Shown in pieces: positions 52,750-62,200 of a stretch of 64,000 nt of DNA. A model generated the notes under the pieces. It saw only the letters and a program-made list of their open reading frames with translations. It searched no databases and was not told the DNA's origin. The DNA comes from Mucilaginibacter flavidus (GTDB taxonomy: Bacteria; Bacteroidota; Bacteroidia; Sphingobacteriales; Sphingobacteriaceae), in contig NZ_JAMXOE010000002.1 of assembly GCF_024055575.1 (NCBI RefSeq), positions 682,001 through 746,000 on the forward strand. Reading direction: 5' to 3'. The position numbers were made by a program, and so were the translations under genes. Within the stretch, counting starts at the first letter, position 1. Every line of letters starts with the position of its first letter.

Positions 52750-53949
52750 TTAATATATATCGATATTCTCCAAATACTTATACCCGCTCCCCGTATTTAT
52801 CATCAATACCTTCTCCCCTGCTTCAATCCAACCGGTGGCTTTTAGCTTTTTAAAAGCCTGCCATAGTGCAGCGCCCTCAGGAGCCATCAGCATGCCTTCG
52901 TTCCGGGCAATTTCTTTTAGGGCAGCACTCATTTCATGGTCGCTTATGGTAATGGCTGCTCCGTTACTTTCACGCAGTACTTTCAGTATTTGTCTATCGG
53001 CATAAGGTTTAGGCACACGCAGGCCGTTGGCAATGGTAAAACCACCATCGGCAAATTCAGACACCGGCAACCCGGCATTAAATGCGCTCACTATCCCGTT
53101 ACAACTCTCAGATTGTACCGCAACCATGCGCGGGCGGTTGCTGCCGATCCAGCCTAATTGTTCCATCTCGTTAAATGCCTTCCACATACCAATAAGGCCT
53201 GTGCCACCGCCGGTAGGGTAAAATATCACATCAGGTAATTGCCAGTTAAATTGTTCGGCTATCTCATACCCCATGGTTTTTTTCCCTTCGAGACGGTAAG
53301 GTTCCTTCAAGGTTGATACCTGGAACCAGCCGTTTTGCAGCGCAAGCTCATTAACCAGTTTTCCGCAATCGCTGATGTTACCGTCAATAGCTACCAGTTC
53401 AGCACCGTACAGGCGGCACTCGTCTTTGAAAACCTGCGGGGTTAGTTTAGGCATATAAACTATAGCCTTTACACCAGCCCTGGCAGCGTAAGCGGCCAAT
53501 GCGCCGCCGGCATTACCTGCGGTGGGTGTAGCTATGGTTTCAATTCCAAGTTCTTTTGCTTTTGATACCGCGGCGCTCAATCCACGCGCTTTGAACGAGC
53601 CTGTTGGGTTACCCGACTCATCCTTCCAAAAAACTTCATTATCGCCAACAAACTGCTTTAAATTCTCAATTGGGATTATCGGCGTAAAGCCCTCGCCAAG
53701 AGTTATTATATTTTTCTCATCCAACACCGGCAAAAGCTCCTTGTAACGCCACATATTGGCGGGGCGCTTAAGCAAGATAGATTTATCTAATCCTGCATCA
53801 AGATTATATGTTGCAAATAAAGTCGACCTGCATGCATCATTCACACAAACCGTGTTGATTACCTCAGCATTGTGCACAGTGCCGCATTCAGGACACGTTA
53901 AATTTTTTATTAGCGAACCGGTCCCGGTTTCAATATCAGTTACCATCAT
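52750..53949 (-). CDS. thrC: Threonine synthase
   Basis: The 399-residue enzyme converts O-phospho-L-homoserine to L-threonine with PLP. It begins with a zinc-ribbon-like segment (LTCPECGTVHNAEVINTVCV), as in many two-domain ThrC proteins. The PLP lysine lies in GNPTGSFKARGLSAAV (near residue 118), and the phosphate loop is YPTGGGTGLIGMW (near residue 240). Two ATG codons stand at the start, at 53949 and 53946. It is not next to other threonine-pathway genes, which is common in Bacteroidota. Confidence 0.9.
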   Translation of the reverse strand: MMVTDIETGTGSLIKNLTCPECGTVHNAEVINTVCVNDACRSTLFATYNLDAGLDKSILLKRPANMWRYKELLPVLDEKNIITLGEGFTPIIPIENLKQFVGDNEVFWKDESGNPTGSFKARGLSAAVSKAKELGIETIATPTAGNAGGALAAYAARAGVKAIVYMPKLTPQVFKDECRLYGAELVAIDGNISDCGKLVNELALQNGWFQVSTLKEPYRLEGKKTMGYEIAEQFNWQLPDVIFYPTGGGTGLIGMWKAFNEMEQLGWIGSNRPRMVAVQSESCNGIVSAFNAGLPVSEFADGGFTIANGLRVPKPYADRQILKVLRESNGAAITISDHEMSAALKEIARNEGMLMAPEGAALWQAFKKLKATGWIEAGEKVLMINTGSGYKYLENIDIY

Positions 53950-54024
53950 TATTATTACTGCAAAAGCAATAAAGCCGTTGCCTTACCTATCGTTTCTTTT
54001 TACCTTGATTCTTGATTTTTGCTT

Positions 54025-55653
54025 CTAATTTACGGCAAAAATATCCCCTTTGTTCCAGGTCGGCCGCGCATCGTCCTGTGCAACCAGGTAGCCAATTATA
54101 AAGTTAAGCTGGGCGTATTTTTTGCCGGCTGCAAAATCAAAAATACCATTAATATCGTCCTGTGGCTTATGATAATATTTGGCGCGCCATTTAGCCACAA
54201 AATCGTTCAGGTTGTTTTTGCCATCGGCGGTTTTGCTGCCGTATTTAATATGCAGAGCCGGTATGCCGTTTACCACGAAGCTGTATTGGTCGCTGCGTAC
54301 AAAACGCACTTGCTTGGGTTCTGGGTCGGGTTCAACGCCAAGTCCCAAATAACCCGCCGCTTCATCGACCTGTTTCGCCAGTGAAGAATGCTCGGCACCC
54401 AAAGCAGTAACCGACAATAACGGGGCAATAATGGTAGGCATATCGGTATTCACATCGGCTACGATGCTTTTAACCGGCACGGTTGGGCGTGCGGCAAAAT
54501 AACCCGAGCCGAGGTCGCCCAATTCCTCGCCGGTAAGCAGCACGGTAAGTATGGAGCGTTTTGGTTTATTTTTAATTCCGCTGTATATTTTGGCAATTGC
54601 CATTACGCTGGCGCAGCCTGAAGCATTATCATGCGCGCCGTTGTAAATAGAGTCGCCTTCAACCGGGCGACCGATACCCAAATGGTCGAGGTGGGCGCTG
54701 TGGACTACGTATTCGTTTTTCAGCTTAGTGTCGCTGCCTTCAATTTTACCCACTACATTGTAGCTGATGATATCGTTATAAGTTGATGCATAAGAGATTT
54801 TAACGCCAGCATCGATAGCAAACGATGCGGGCTGACCACCTTTCATTTGTGCCAAAAGCGCCGGTATATTTTTACCTGCACCTTTTACCAGGTTATTAAA
54901 TATAGGATAGCTAAACTGGCCCAGCACTTTAACATCATCCGAATAAAATGTGCGTGAAATTACCACCGTACCATCTTTACCGATTACACTGTATTGGCCG
55001 CCACGTGCCGCACCAAAACGGGCAGCCGAATCGGCAGTACAGATGATAACTCCGATGGCCCCATGCTCGGCCGCTGCTTTTAATATTGACGTGGGGTTCA
55101 TAGTATGCGCCATAACCGAGGAAGAAAATTTATCGGGGGCGCCGCGCACCACCAACACCACTTTACCTTTAACATCAAGCCCGGCATAATCATCATATCC
55201 AAGCGAAGGTTCGCTGGCGCCATAGCCTGCGAAAGCAAGCTGGCCGCTTAAACTTACATCCGGTTTGGAGGGGTTGGGCAATATGTTATAGTCTTTACCA
55301 GCCGTTAATGCTACTGCGTTTTGCCCGGTTAGTGCGGCATCTGCAGTGCCGGTAGTTGCTTTGCGCAGCTTTACTTCCTGCAGCCAGGTACCGTTTTCGC
55401 CAGCGGGTTTAACGCCCATGCTTTTTAGGCGACTAACCACATAGTCAACCGCCATCTGGAAGCCTTCGGTTCCCGGGCCGCGGCCTTTTAATTTATCATC
55501 AGCCAGGTAAGCAATGTCAGCCTTAAACTGCGCAGTATCAACTTTGGCAAGCGCCTGCTCAATTTCGGCGCTTAACTTTATCTGCTGCGCGAAAACGCTG
55601 CTTGCAAACAATACTATCACAGGTATAAATAATACCTTAAAAAACTTAATCAT
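54025..55653 (-). CDS. M28-family zinc peptidase
   Basis: The 542-residue exported protein (signal ending SSVFAQQ) has a PA-domain insert (about 130-270) and an M28 core: VHSAHLDHLG with a first zinc ligand, NGAHDNASGCASVMAIA with the bridging Asp, and LTGEELGDLGSGYF with the catalytic Glu-Glu. This is a periplasmic or secreted aminopeptidase acting on peptides or perhaps folates. It is monocistronic and complete. Confidence 0.9.
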   Translation of the reverse strand: MIKFFKVLFIPVIVLFASSVFAQQIKLSAEIEQALAKVDTAQFKADIAYLADDKLKGRGPGTEGFQMAVDYVVSRLKSMGVKPAGENGTWLQEVKLRKATTGTADAALTGQNAVALTAGKDYNILPNPSKPDVSLSGQLAFAGYGASEPSLGYDDYAGLDVKGKVVLVVRGAPDKFSSSVMAHTMNPTSILKAAAEHGAIGVIICTADSAARFGAARGGQYSVIGKDGTVVISRTFYSDDVKVLGQFSYPIFNNLVKGAGKNIPALLAQMKGGQPASFAIDAGVKISYASTYNDIISYNVVGKIEGSDTKLKNEYVVHSAHLDHLGIGRPVEGDSIYNGAHDNASGCASVMAIAKIYSGIKNKPKRSILTVLLTGEELGDLGSGYFAARPTVPVKSIVADVNTDMPTIIAPLLSVTALGAEHSSLAKQVDEAAGYLGLGVEPDPEPKQVRFVRSDQYSFVVNGIPALHIKYGSKTADGKNNLNDFVAKWRAKYYHKPQDDINGIFDFAAGKKYAQLNFIIGYLVAQDDARPTWNKGDIFAVN

Positions 55654-55736
55654 ATTTCAGGATATCGAAGTTTAATAAATACCTCACAAGGTATTAACTA
55701 AGCATTTCACCTGCAAGTTGTTAGTAATATTGTTAC

Positions 55737-57569
55737 TTAAGCCGGGAAACTTCCATCAACCATAACTATCGGGTTCTTTTTAAACACCTCCCAATCGGCC
55801 AGCAAACGTTGTTTTAAGCTTTGCAGGGTTATATCGGTTGTCCATTTAATATCCAGCACTTCCAGCCGGTAAATATGTTTTAATAAATTGTAGCACATGG
55901 TGAACTGGCCGCAGGCAATAATATTATCGCGCATGGTTTGTTTACCTGCCGGGAACCATAACGTAGTGCCCATGCTGGTGGCCAGGGTTGCAATCTCCTG
56001 TATCTGCGGACCTGGGGTTAAAACATTGGCTACTGCGGGCCACCAGGCTTTATCTTTCGACTCCAGGTTTTCGATTCGCGTTGTGGCGTGTTGTGCCGAA
56101 AACTCATAAATATAGCAGGATAATACCCGGTTCTTATAAGCCGGCATGCCATAAAATTCGCTGAAATACTGGCGGCGTATTTGTTTTAAAAACAGGTCGG
56201 TGGTAATCAGTAAGGTCGAGCTAAGCCTCGTTGCCAGCATTTGCTGCAGTTGATTAAACTTGATTTTGAAAATAGTGCCTATAAATCTAACTATCACCTT
56301 ACCAAAACTACTTTTCAAACCGTTAATCGCTTTATTAAAGGTTAACACCGTCCAAAAATAAAACAGCGTATAAATGCCGGACGTAAGGACTAAAAAAAGA
56401 CCTGCCCGCCGTTCCCAGCTCTCGGTTAGTATCGCAAGTAAAAAGCTTGCAACAAATATGATTACTCCAAACGGCATCAATTTTCTAAGTGTATCGATAG
56501 TAAGGTTTTTATACCAGGCATCGGCTTTTGGCGGGGTTTGGTAACCGTTTACAAAGTAACTGCCCACATCACATACCATCATCAGGTCGAACTGTTTTTT
56601 GGGCGGGTGTTCGGCCCTGAAAGTATCTTCCATCATCATGCTATACAGGCCCTGGTTGTCAACCACGCCGCCGTCAACCATGCAAAATGGCTCGTTTTGT
56701 ACTTTAGGCAGATTTAACGGGTTATTGTTTTTGTAGTCGATAGCGGTAAGCATTTTGTTTACATCCGTTAAGCCGGGATGGATGTAATCATCCGGATAAA
56801 TCATAGGCTCAAAACCACTCGGGAAGCAGGATGAAGTTGCAGCCAGGTCGCCAAGCTTAAGTTTGCGGGCTATTTCGGCATTGTTAAAATGCAGGTAATA
56901 ATTGCCTACCGTTCGTATACTGTCGTCGTCGCCATTGGTTTGGAAGCGGAATGAGATACCATTGTTCAGTTCGGTCGCGTTAAAGCAAACCGTTTTGAGG
57001 TGCGGGTTTTCAGTGCGGTTAAAATAAACGTCGAACAGGTTGGTGTTGGGATGCGCGGCATCATTAAACAGCAATTTATCATAAGCTTTGGCAAACGAAT
57101 TGATGATGTTATGGCTCTTTTCAATTTTCACCTCCACCTCCTTCCCATTTTTAACAATTGTGCGTTTACCAACTTCGTTCCAGCGTTTGGGATCGTTTAA
57201 AATGTCGCAAACTTCTTCCAGCAGCGCTTCGCCGTCCATAAAGTTTTTCATATTGTTGAAAAACGTAGCAAACTCAAATCCGGGTTTGAAAAGACATGAG
57301 GTATAATAGGCATTAGCCAGTGTGCCACCCGATGTGGAAGTTATGAAGGTAACATGTTTTAAAAGCGTGTCGGCCGCGTCTCCCCAGTATGCCCGATTAA
57401 GGTATGATATTGCGCCAAGGCCAAATGATGCCGCCCTGAAGCCGCCGCCCGATAAGGCCAGTGCTATATCGCCAAAAGGCGATGAGGGCTCTATGTTTAT
57501 TAATTTCCGGTCGGTATCCTCTTTTTGCGCCTGTAAGGTAGGCTGGGTTAGTGAATTGGTAGTTGCCAT
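55737..57569 (-). CDS. Patatin-like phospholipase with membrane helices
   Basis: The 610-residue protein has a patatin domain with the oxyanion loop LALSGGGFRAASFGLGAI (near residue 38), the nucleophile elbow TSTSGGTLANAYY (near 83), and the catalytic Asp in FCMVDGGVVDNQG (near 320). The elbow reads STSGG, with Ser in place of the first Gly of GxSxG. Two hydrophobic segments around 370-410 suggest a membrane anchor between the lipase and C-terminal parts, absent from simple patatins. The substrate is unknown; acyl hydrolysis of membrane lipids is likely. Confidence 0.85.
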   Translation of the reverse strand: MATTNSLTQPTLQAQKEDTDRKLINIEPSSPFGDIALALSGGGFRAASFGLGAISYLNRAYWGDAADTLLKHVTFITSTSGGTLANAYYTSCLFKPGFEFATFFNNMKNFMDGEALLEEVCDILNDPKRWNEVGKRTIVKNGKEVEVKIEKSHNIINSFAKAYDKLLFNDAAHPNTNLFDVYFNRTENPHLKTVCFNATELNNGISFRFQTNGDDDSIRTVGNYYLHFNNAEIARKLKLGDLAATSSCFPSGFEPMIYPDDYIHPGLTDVNKMLTAIDYKNNNPLNLPKVQNEPFCMVDGGVVDNQGLYSMMMEDTFRAEHPPKKQFDLMMVCDVGSYFVNGYQTPPKADAWYKNLTIDTLRKLMPFGVIIFVASFLLAILTESWERRAGLFLVLTSGIYTLFYFWTVLTFNKAINGLKSSFGKVIVRFIGTIFKIKFNQLQQMLATRLSSTLLITTDLFLKQIRRQYFSEFYGMPAYKNRVLSCYIYEFSAQHATTRIENLESKDKAWWPAVANVLTPGPQIQEIATLATSMGTTLWFPAGKQTMRDNIIACGQFTMCYNLLKHIYRLEVLDIKWTTDITLQSLKQRLLADWEVFKKNPIVMVDGSFPA

Positions 57570-57612
57570 GATTGTGCTTAAAATAAGGTTGAATAGTTAA
57601 CCTAAAGTTAAG

Positions 57613-57805
57613 ACTAAGATTCGTAGGATTTGTTGGATTATAGGATTTTTTTTGGGCGGTGAAATAATACCGTTTTAAAATCTTACAATTCACCAAAAAA
57701 CTAAGATTCACGGGATTTGTTGGATTATGTGATTTTTTTCGGCCTATTGATACAATAGTCGCGTTTTGGTAAATCCTATAATCCTAGCAATCCAAAAAAT
57801 CTTAG
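57613..57805. repeat. CTAAGATTC-type repeats, direct and inverted
   Basis: A unit starting CTAAGATTC and containing GGATTTGTTGGATTATAGGA occurs at 57613 and again, slightly altered, at 57701. An inverted version ends in AATCTTAG at 57805, so 57701-57738 and 57771-57805 can fold back on each other. It lies between patatin and the small membrane gene, where it may end transcription. Confidence 0.75.
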
Positions 57806-57806
57806 T

Positions 57807-57974
57807 TTATTGACGGTGCAGTTGCCAGAACAAATACACAATGCACCCTATAACGGTAACGGCCAAAACAATAAGACCGGTTTTACGACGGCGCTTGTCC
57901 TGCCAAATCAGCCAGGCGAAAAAAGCAATAAAGGGCAGTACAAAAATTGCCCAGAAGATAAGTGATGGTCCCAT
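57807..57974 (-). CDS. Small membrane protein (55 aa)
   Basis: The short frame encodes MGPSLIFWAIFVLPFIAFFA, then a polar WQDKRRRK loop and a second helix VLAVTVIGCIVYLFW ending LHRQ. This is a normal small two-helix inner-membrane protein with a positively charged loop. It has an ATG start and lies just left of the C5/G5 repeat, on the same strand as tsaD. No function is known. Confidence 0.55.
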   Translation of the reverse strand: MGPSLIFWAIFVLPFIAFFAWLIWQDKRRRKTGLIVLAVTVIGCIVYLFWQLHRQ

Positions 57975-57977
57975 ATG

Positions 57978-58105
57978 CCCCCTAACCCCCTAAAGGGGGA
58001 ATTTAAAACTCTTCCGGCAAGGAAGAGCGGTTTATAATTATGTTAATTTTTATCAAACGTGGTAATATGTGTCCTTTCGTTCCCCCTTCAGGGGGCCAGG
58101 GGGCC
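57978..58105. repeat. C5/G5-ended inverted repeat, copy D
   Basis: Same ends as the three copies near the RNA cluster: CCCCCTAACCCCCTAAAGGG on the left and TTCCCCCTTCAGGGGG with CCAGGGGG on the right, but with a longer inside (about 85 bases). It reaches the last base of the tsaD stop codon, so insertion close to a gene end is tolerated. Confidence 0.85.
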
Positions 58106-59106
58106 TACAACGGCATCCTCGCCAGGGGCGTAACATCCTGGCTAGTGAATTCCCCGTTTAAAAATTTATAATACCCGGCAATGGCAATCATGGCTGCATT
58201 ATCTGTACAATACTCCATTTTCGGTATAAAGCAGCGCCAGCAATTTTTTTCGCCCAGGGCTAATAAACCTTGTCGCAAGCCTGTATTAGCCGACACACCG
58301 CCGGCTAAAGCAATATCTTTTATACCATATGCCTGCGCTGCCTTGCTTAATTTATTCAATAAAATAGTGGCAATCCGTTTTTCAACCGAGGCGCAAATAT
58401 CGTTTAAGTTTTGTTGGATAAAATCGGGGTTGGCGGCTACATTATCCCTTATAAAATAAAGGATGGATGTTTTTAACCCGCTGAAGCTAAAATCAAAGCC
58501 GGGTATCTGCGGCTCGGGGAATTTGTATGCATCGGGGTTGCCCGAACGCGCGTGTTTATCAATCAGCGGGCCACCGGGGTAAGGGAGGCCCAAAATTTTG
58601 CTGGTCTTATCCATTGCCTCGCCGGCTGCATCGTCGAGCGTTTGGCCGATAACTTCCATATCGAAATAATCTTTCACCAAAACTATCTGTGTATGGCCAC
58701 CTGATACCGTAAGGCATAAAAACGGGAACGTGGGTTTGTTATCGCCTATAAAATGCGCCAGCACATGGGCTTGCATGTGGTTTATATCAATCAGCGGGAT
58801 GTTTTTTGCCAGCGCGAAAGCCTTAGCAAACGATACGCCGACCAATAACGACCCTAAAAGACCGGGCCCCCGCGTAAAAGCTACAGCATCCACGTCATTT
58901 TTGTTTACTTTTGCGTTCAACAGCGCTTGTTGAACCGCAGGAACAATATTTTGCTGATGAACCCTAGAGGCAAGCTCAGGGACAACGCCACCGTAGGCTT
59001 CGTGTATGGTTTGATTGGCAATTACATTGCTCAAAATCTCACCATCAACACAAACCGAGGCGGAGGTTTCATCGCACGAAGATTCAATTCCGAGTATTAC
59101 AGGCAC
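58105..59106 (-). CDS. tsaD: tRNA threonylcarbamoyltransferase TsaD
   Basis: The 333-residue protein is the universal TsaD/Kae1 subunit that transfers the threonylcarbamoyl group to A37 of ANN-decoding tRNAs. It starts VILGIESSCDETSASVC, and has the metal-binding pair of histidines in NHMQAHVLAHFIG (near residue 110) and the sugar-kinase-like SGGHTQIVLVKDY. The C-terminal DNAAMIAIAGYYKF closes the fold. The length is normal. It diverges from the TamB gene, a pairing common in Bacteroidota. Confidence 0.95.
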   Translation of the reverse strand: MPVILGIESSCDETSASVCVDGEILSNVIANQTIHEAYGGVVPELASRVHQQNIVPAVQQALLNAKVNKNDVDAVAFTRGPGLLGSLLVGVSFAKAFALAKNIPLIDINHMQAHVLAHFIGDNKPTFPFLCLTVSGGHTQIVLVKDYFDMEVIGQTLDDAAGEAMDKTSKILGLPYPGGPLIDKHARSGNPDAYKFPEPQIPGFDFSFSGLKTSILYFIRDNVAANPDFIQQNLNDICASVEKRIATILLNKLSKAAQAYGIKDIALAGGVSANTGLRQGLLALGEKNCWRCFIPKMEYCTDNAAMIAIAGYYKFLNGEFTSQDVTPLARMPL

Positions 59107-59281
59107 AGCTTTAATTATTGTTTTTGTTGAATTATTAAAATATTGATTTATTACGAATGAACGTTAAACTAAAAATTGAAAACGGTGTTAAACCATTCAG
59201 CAAATCAGCAATACAATAATTCACTAATTATTAAACCGCAAAGTTATTAAAAAAGCACTCAAAATAGCGTTAAGTATAGTA

Positions 59282-62200
59282 TTGGTCATCCTGCTGATAT
59301 TTAGCATCCTATTACTGGTGTTTCAATATAAGCCGGTGCAAACCTGGGCAGCAAAAAAAGCTGCAGGCTATTTATCCGAAAAATTCAAGACGACTGTTTC
59401 TATAGATGGCCTGTATATCAAGCCATTCTCCTCTGTAGTACTCGAGGGTTTTTATGTGCTCGACAAGCAGAAAGACACTTTACTGAGCACCCCGAAACTT
59501 GAGATTGACCTCGCCGGTTTTTCGCTTTTCAGCAGTATAAAAAATAAAATTATTGACTTTAAGCTGATACAACTGGATAACGGTTCGGCCTATCTTAAAA
59601 AACAAAGCGACAGCACATCAAACCTTAAGTTTATTATTGATGCGTTGAGCGGGCCTCCTGATACCACCAAAAGCAAACCCTGGCATGTGGAGTTCGAGAA
59701 AATCGCCATCAATAATTTCCACTTCCGCTTTAAAAACATGCTGGTTGATACCGTTATAAAAGGCATTAATTTTGACGACCTCGATGTAAAACATTTCAGC
59801 GCGGTTATAAAAAACATGGACCTTACTAACCATCTATTTAAAGGTAATGTGACCAACCTCACCCTAAAAGAAAAGAGCGGCTTTTACCTAAAAAGGTTTA
59901 ATGCCGATGCCACCATTGATTCCAACCAGATATTAGCCCAAAACCTGTTTATACAAACAAACCACTCCACGCTTAAAAATTATTTCAGGATGAAGTTTAA
60001 GTCGTTTGACGATGTAGGCGCCCATATTGAAGATAAGGTTTACATGGATGGGGACTTTAAATCATCCAGGATATCATCGACAGACATTGCTTATTTTACA
60101 GATGGCCTTGAAAATGTGCGATTTGATTTAGGGGTTGATGGCCGCATAAATGGCTATGTAAATAACCTAAAAGCAAAACAACTGACCATTACAGGCGCAA
60201 AGGCAACTTATATTCGGGGCGACTTTAATTTAAAAGGACTGCCTGATTGGGACAATACTTTCCTGGAGCTGAACTTTGACCAGGTTGCCACCAACAAAGC
60301 CGACCTTGATTTTCTTTACAGTAATTTCGTAGGCAAACGTTTCGCAAAAACTCCGGATATCATAGCCAAGTTTGGGAATGTCAATTTTTCGGGAAGGTTT
60401 ACGGGCCTGCAAAACGACTTTGTTGCTTACGGAACATTTAAAACAAAACTGGGCAGTTTCGACTCCGACATCAACCTGAAAATAAATAAAGCTGGTACGC
60501 CGTCATATAGCGGAAAACTCAACACCAATGCTTTTGATTTAGGCGAACTGCTTGATGAGCCCGACCTTGGCCGCATCACGATGAATGCCAACGTAAAAGG
60601 CAGCGGCGACGACCTGAAAACCCTTAACGAAAACGTTGATGCAAAAATAAGTGAGTTGACGTTTAAGGGTTACAATTACCATAACCTGGCACTGAATGGC
60701 ACCTTCGCTAAAAAGATAGCCAGCGGTAAACTTACCATCAACGACAAAAAAATAAAGCTTAATGGTTCTGGCAGCGTTGACCTTAACCCCGCTTTACCGG
60801 TTTATGCCTTCAATGGCAATATCAACGAGGCCCATCTGCACGATTTAAAAATACTGAACGATACCATAACCTTTACCACCCAAATAAAGGCCAATTTTTC
60901 GGGCAATGACCTAAGCAATATTACCGGTGAGGCGGCACTTCAAAAAATAAGAATTGTTGACCCCAGGAATAATTATGTGCTCGATTCGCTTGATATTACG
61001 GCTACGGGAAAGGGTAATCAGAGAGCGATCAACCTGAAATCAGACTTTGCCGATGGGTATATAAAGGGCAGCTATGATTTAGCCACACTACCTTCGTATT
61101 TTAAAACCATCGTAAAAAAATACATTCCATCGTTAAAAACAGAAATAGTTACCCCAAAGCCACAGGATTTTTCGTTTAACCTTACGCTTAAAAATATCGA
61201 CCCGCTGATTGCCATTTTTGTGCCCAACTTAAAGATACCTGACCAGGGAACTTTTATTGGTGAATTTAACTCCGAAAAGAAAACGGCCACGCTTTCATCG
61301 TACATAAAAACTATCCAGTACGATAAAATCGTTTTTCATGATTTTATTATTGATGAGGGCACTACCGATGGCTACCTGGGGCTGAACCTTTCGCTAAATA
61401 AAGTTAACATCACCGACAGCCTCTTTATAAAAAACATTACGGTTACTAACTTTTTAAAGAATGACAGCTTAAATTTCAACGTAAAGCTATCGGATAAAGA
61501 TGCCGTTAACCAGTTAGATTTGTACGGACTGGTACAGTTTGGACGTGATACTACCGCTAAGCTGCATATCCTGCCTTCCGACGTGATATTAGAGCGTCAA
61601 AACTGGAAGATAGTTGAAAAGACAAGAATTAAATTTTTAGACGGCAAAACCCAGGTTGAAGGTTTTGAACTATCAAACGGGCAGCAAAAAGTCAAGATAG
61701 ACGGTTTTGTATCAGACAACCCGGCGGATAAACTAAAGCTAACCTTTCAAAAATTCAGCATGGCTACGTTGAACCAGCTTACCAAAACAGCAGGTATACA
61801 AATGCATGGTTCGCTTAACGGCGATGTGAACCTCAGCTCGATTCTGAAAACACCAGGGGTTGATGCCAAACTGGGTATAGATTCATTGATGATGAACAAA
61901 ACGCTGGTTGGCGATGTGAAAATAACCTCGACACTTGGTAACGACCGTAAGCAGGCAGATGTTAACATCAACATAAAAAACCATGGGCTTGAAACTATGA
62001 ACCTTGCCGGCGTTTACCAGATTGGCCACGACACCGAGGATAACCTGAACTTTGATGTGAAGATGGACCAAACCGAGGCTATAATTTTTGAACCGTTCAT
62101 AAAAGATTTGGTGTCGAACGTAAAGGGTACGGTATCCAGCAATTTAAAATTAACCGGCCCGGTTTCAAAGCCCAAGCTCAATGGTACCGTTAGTCTTAAT

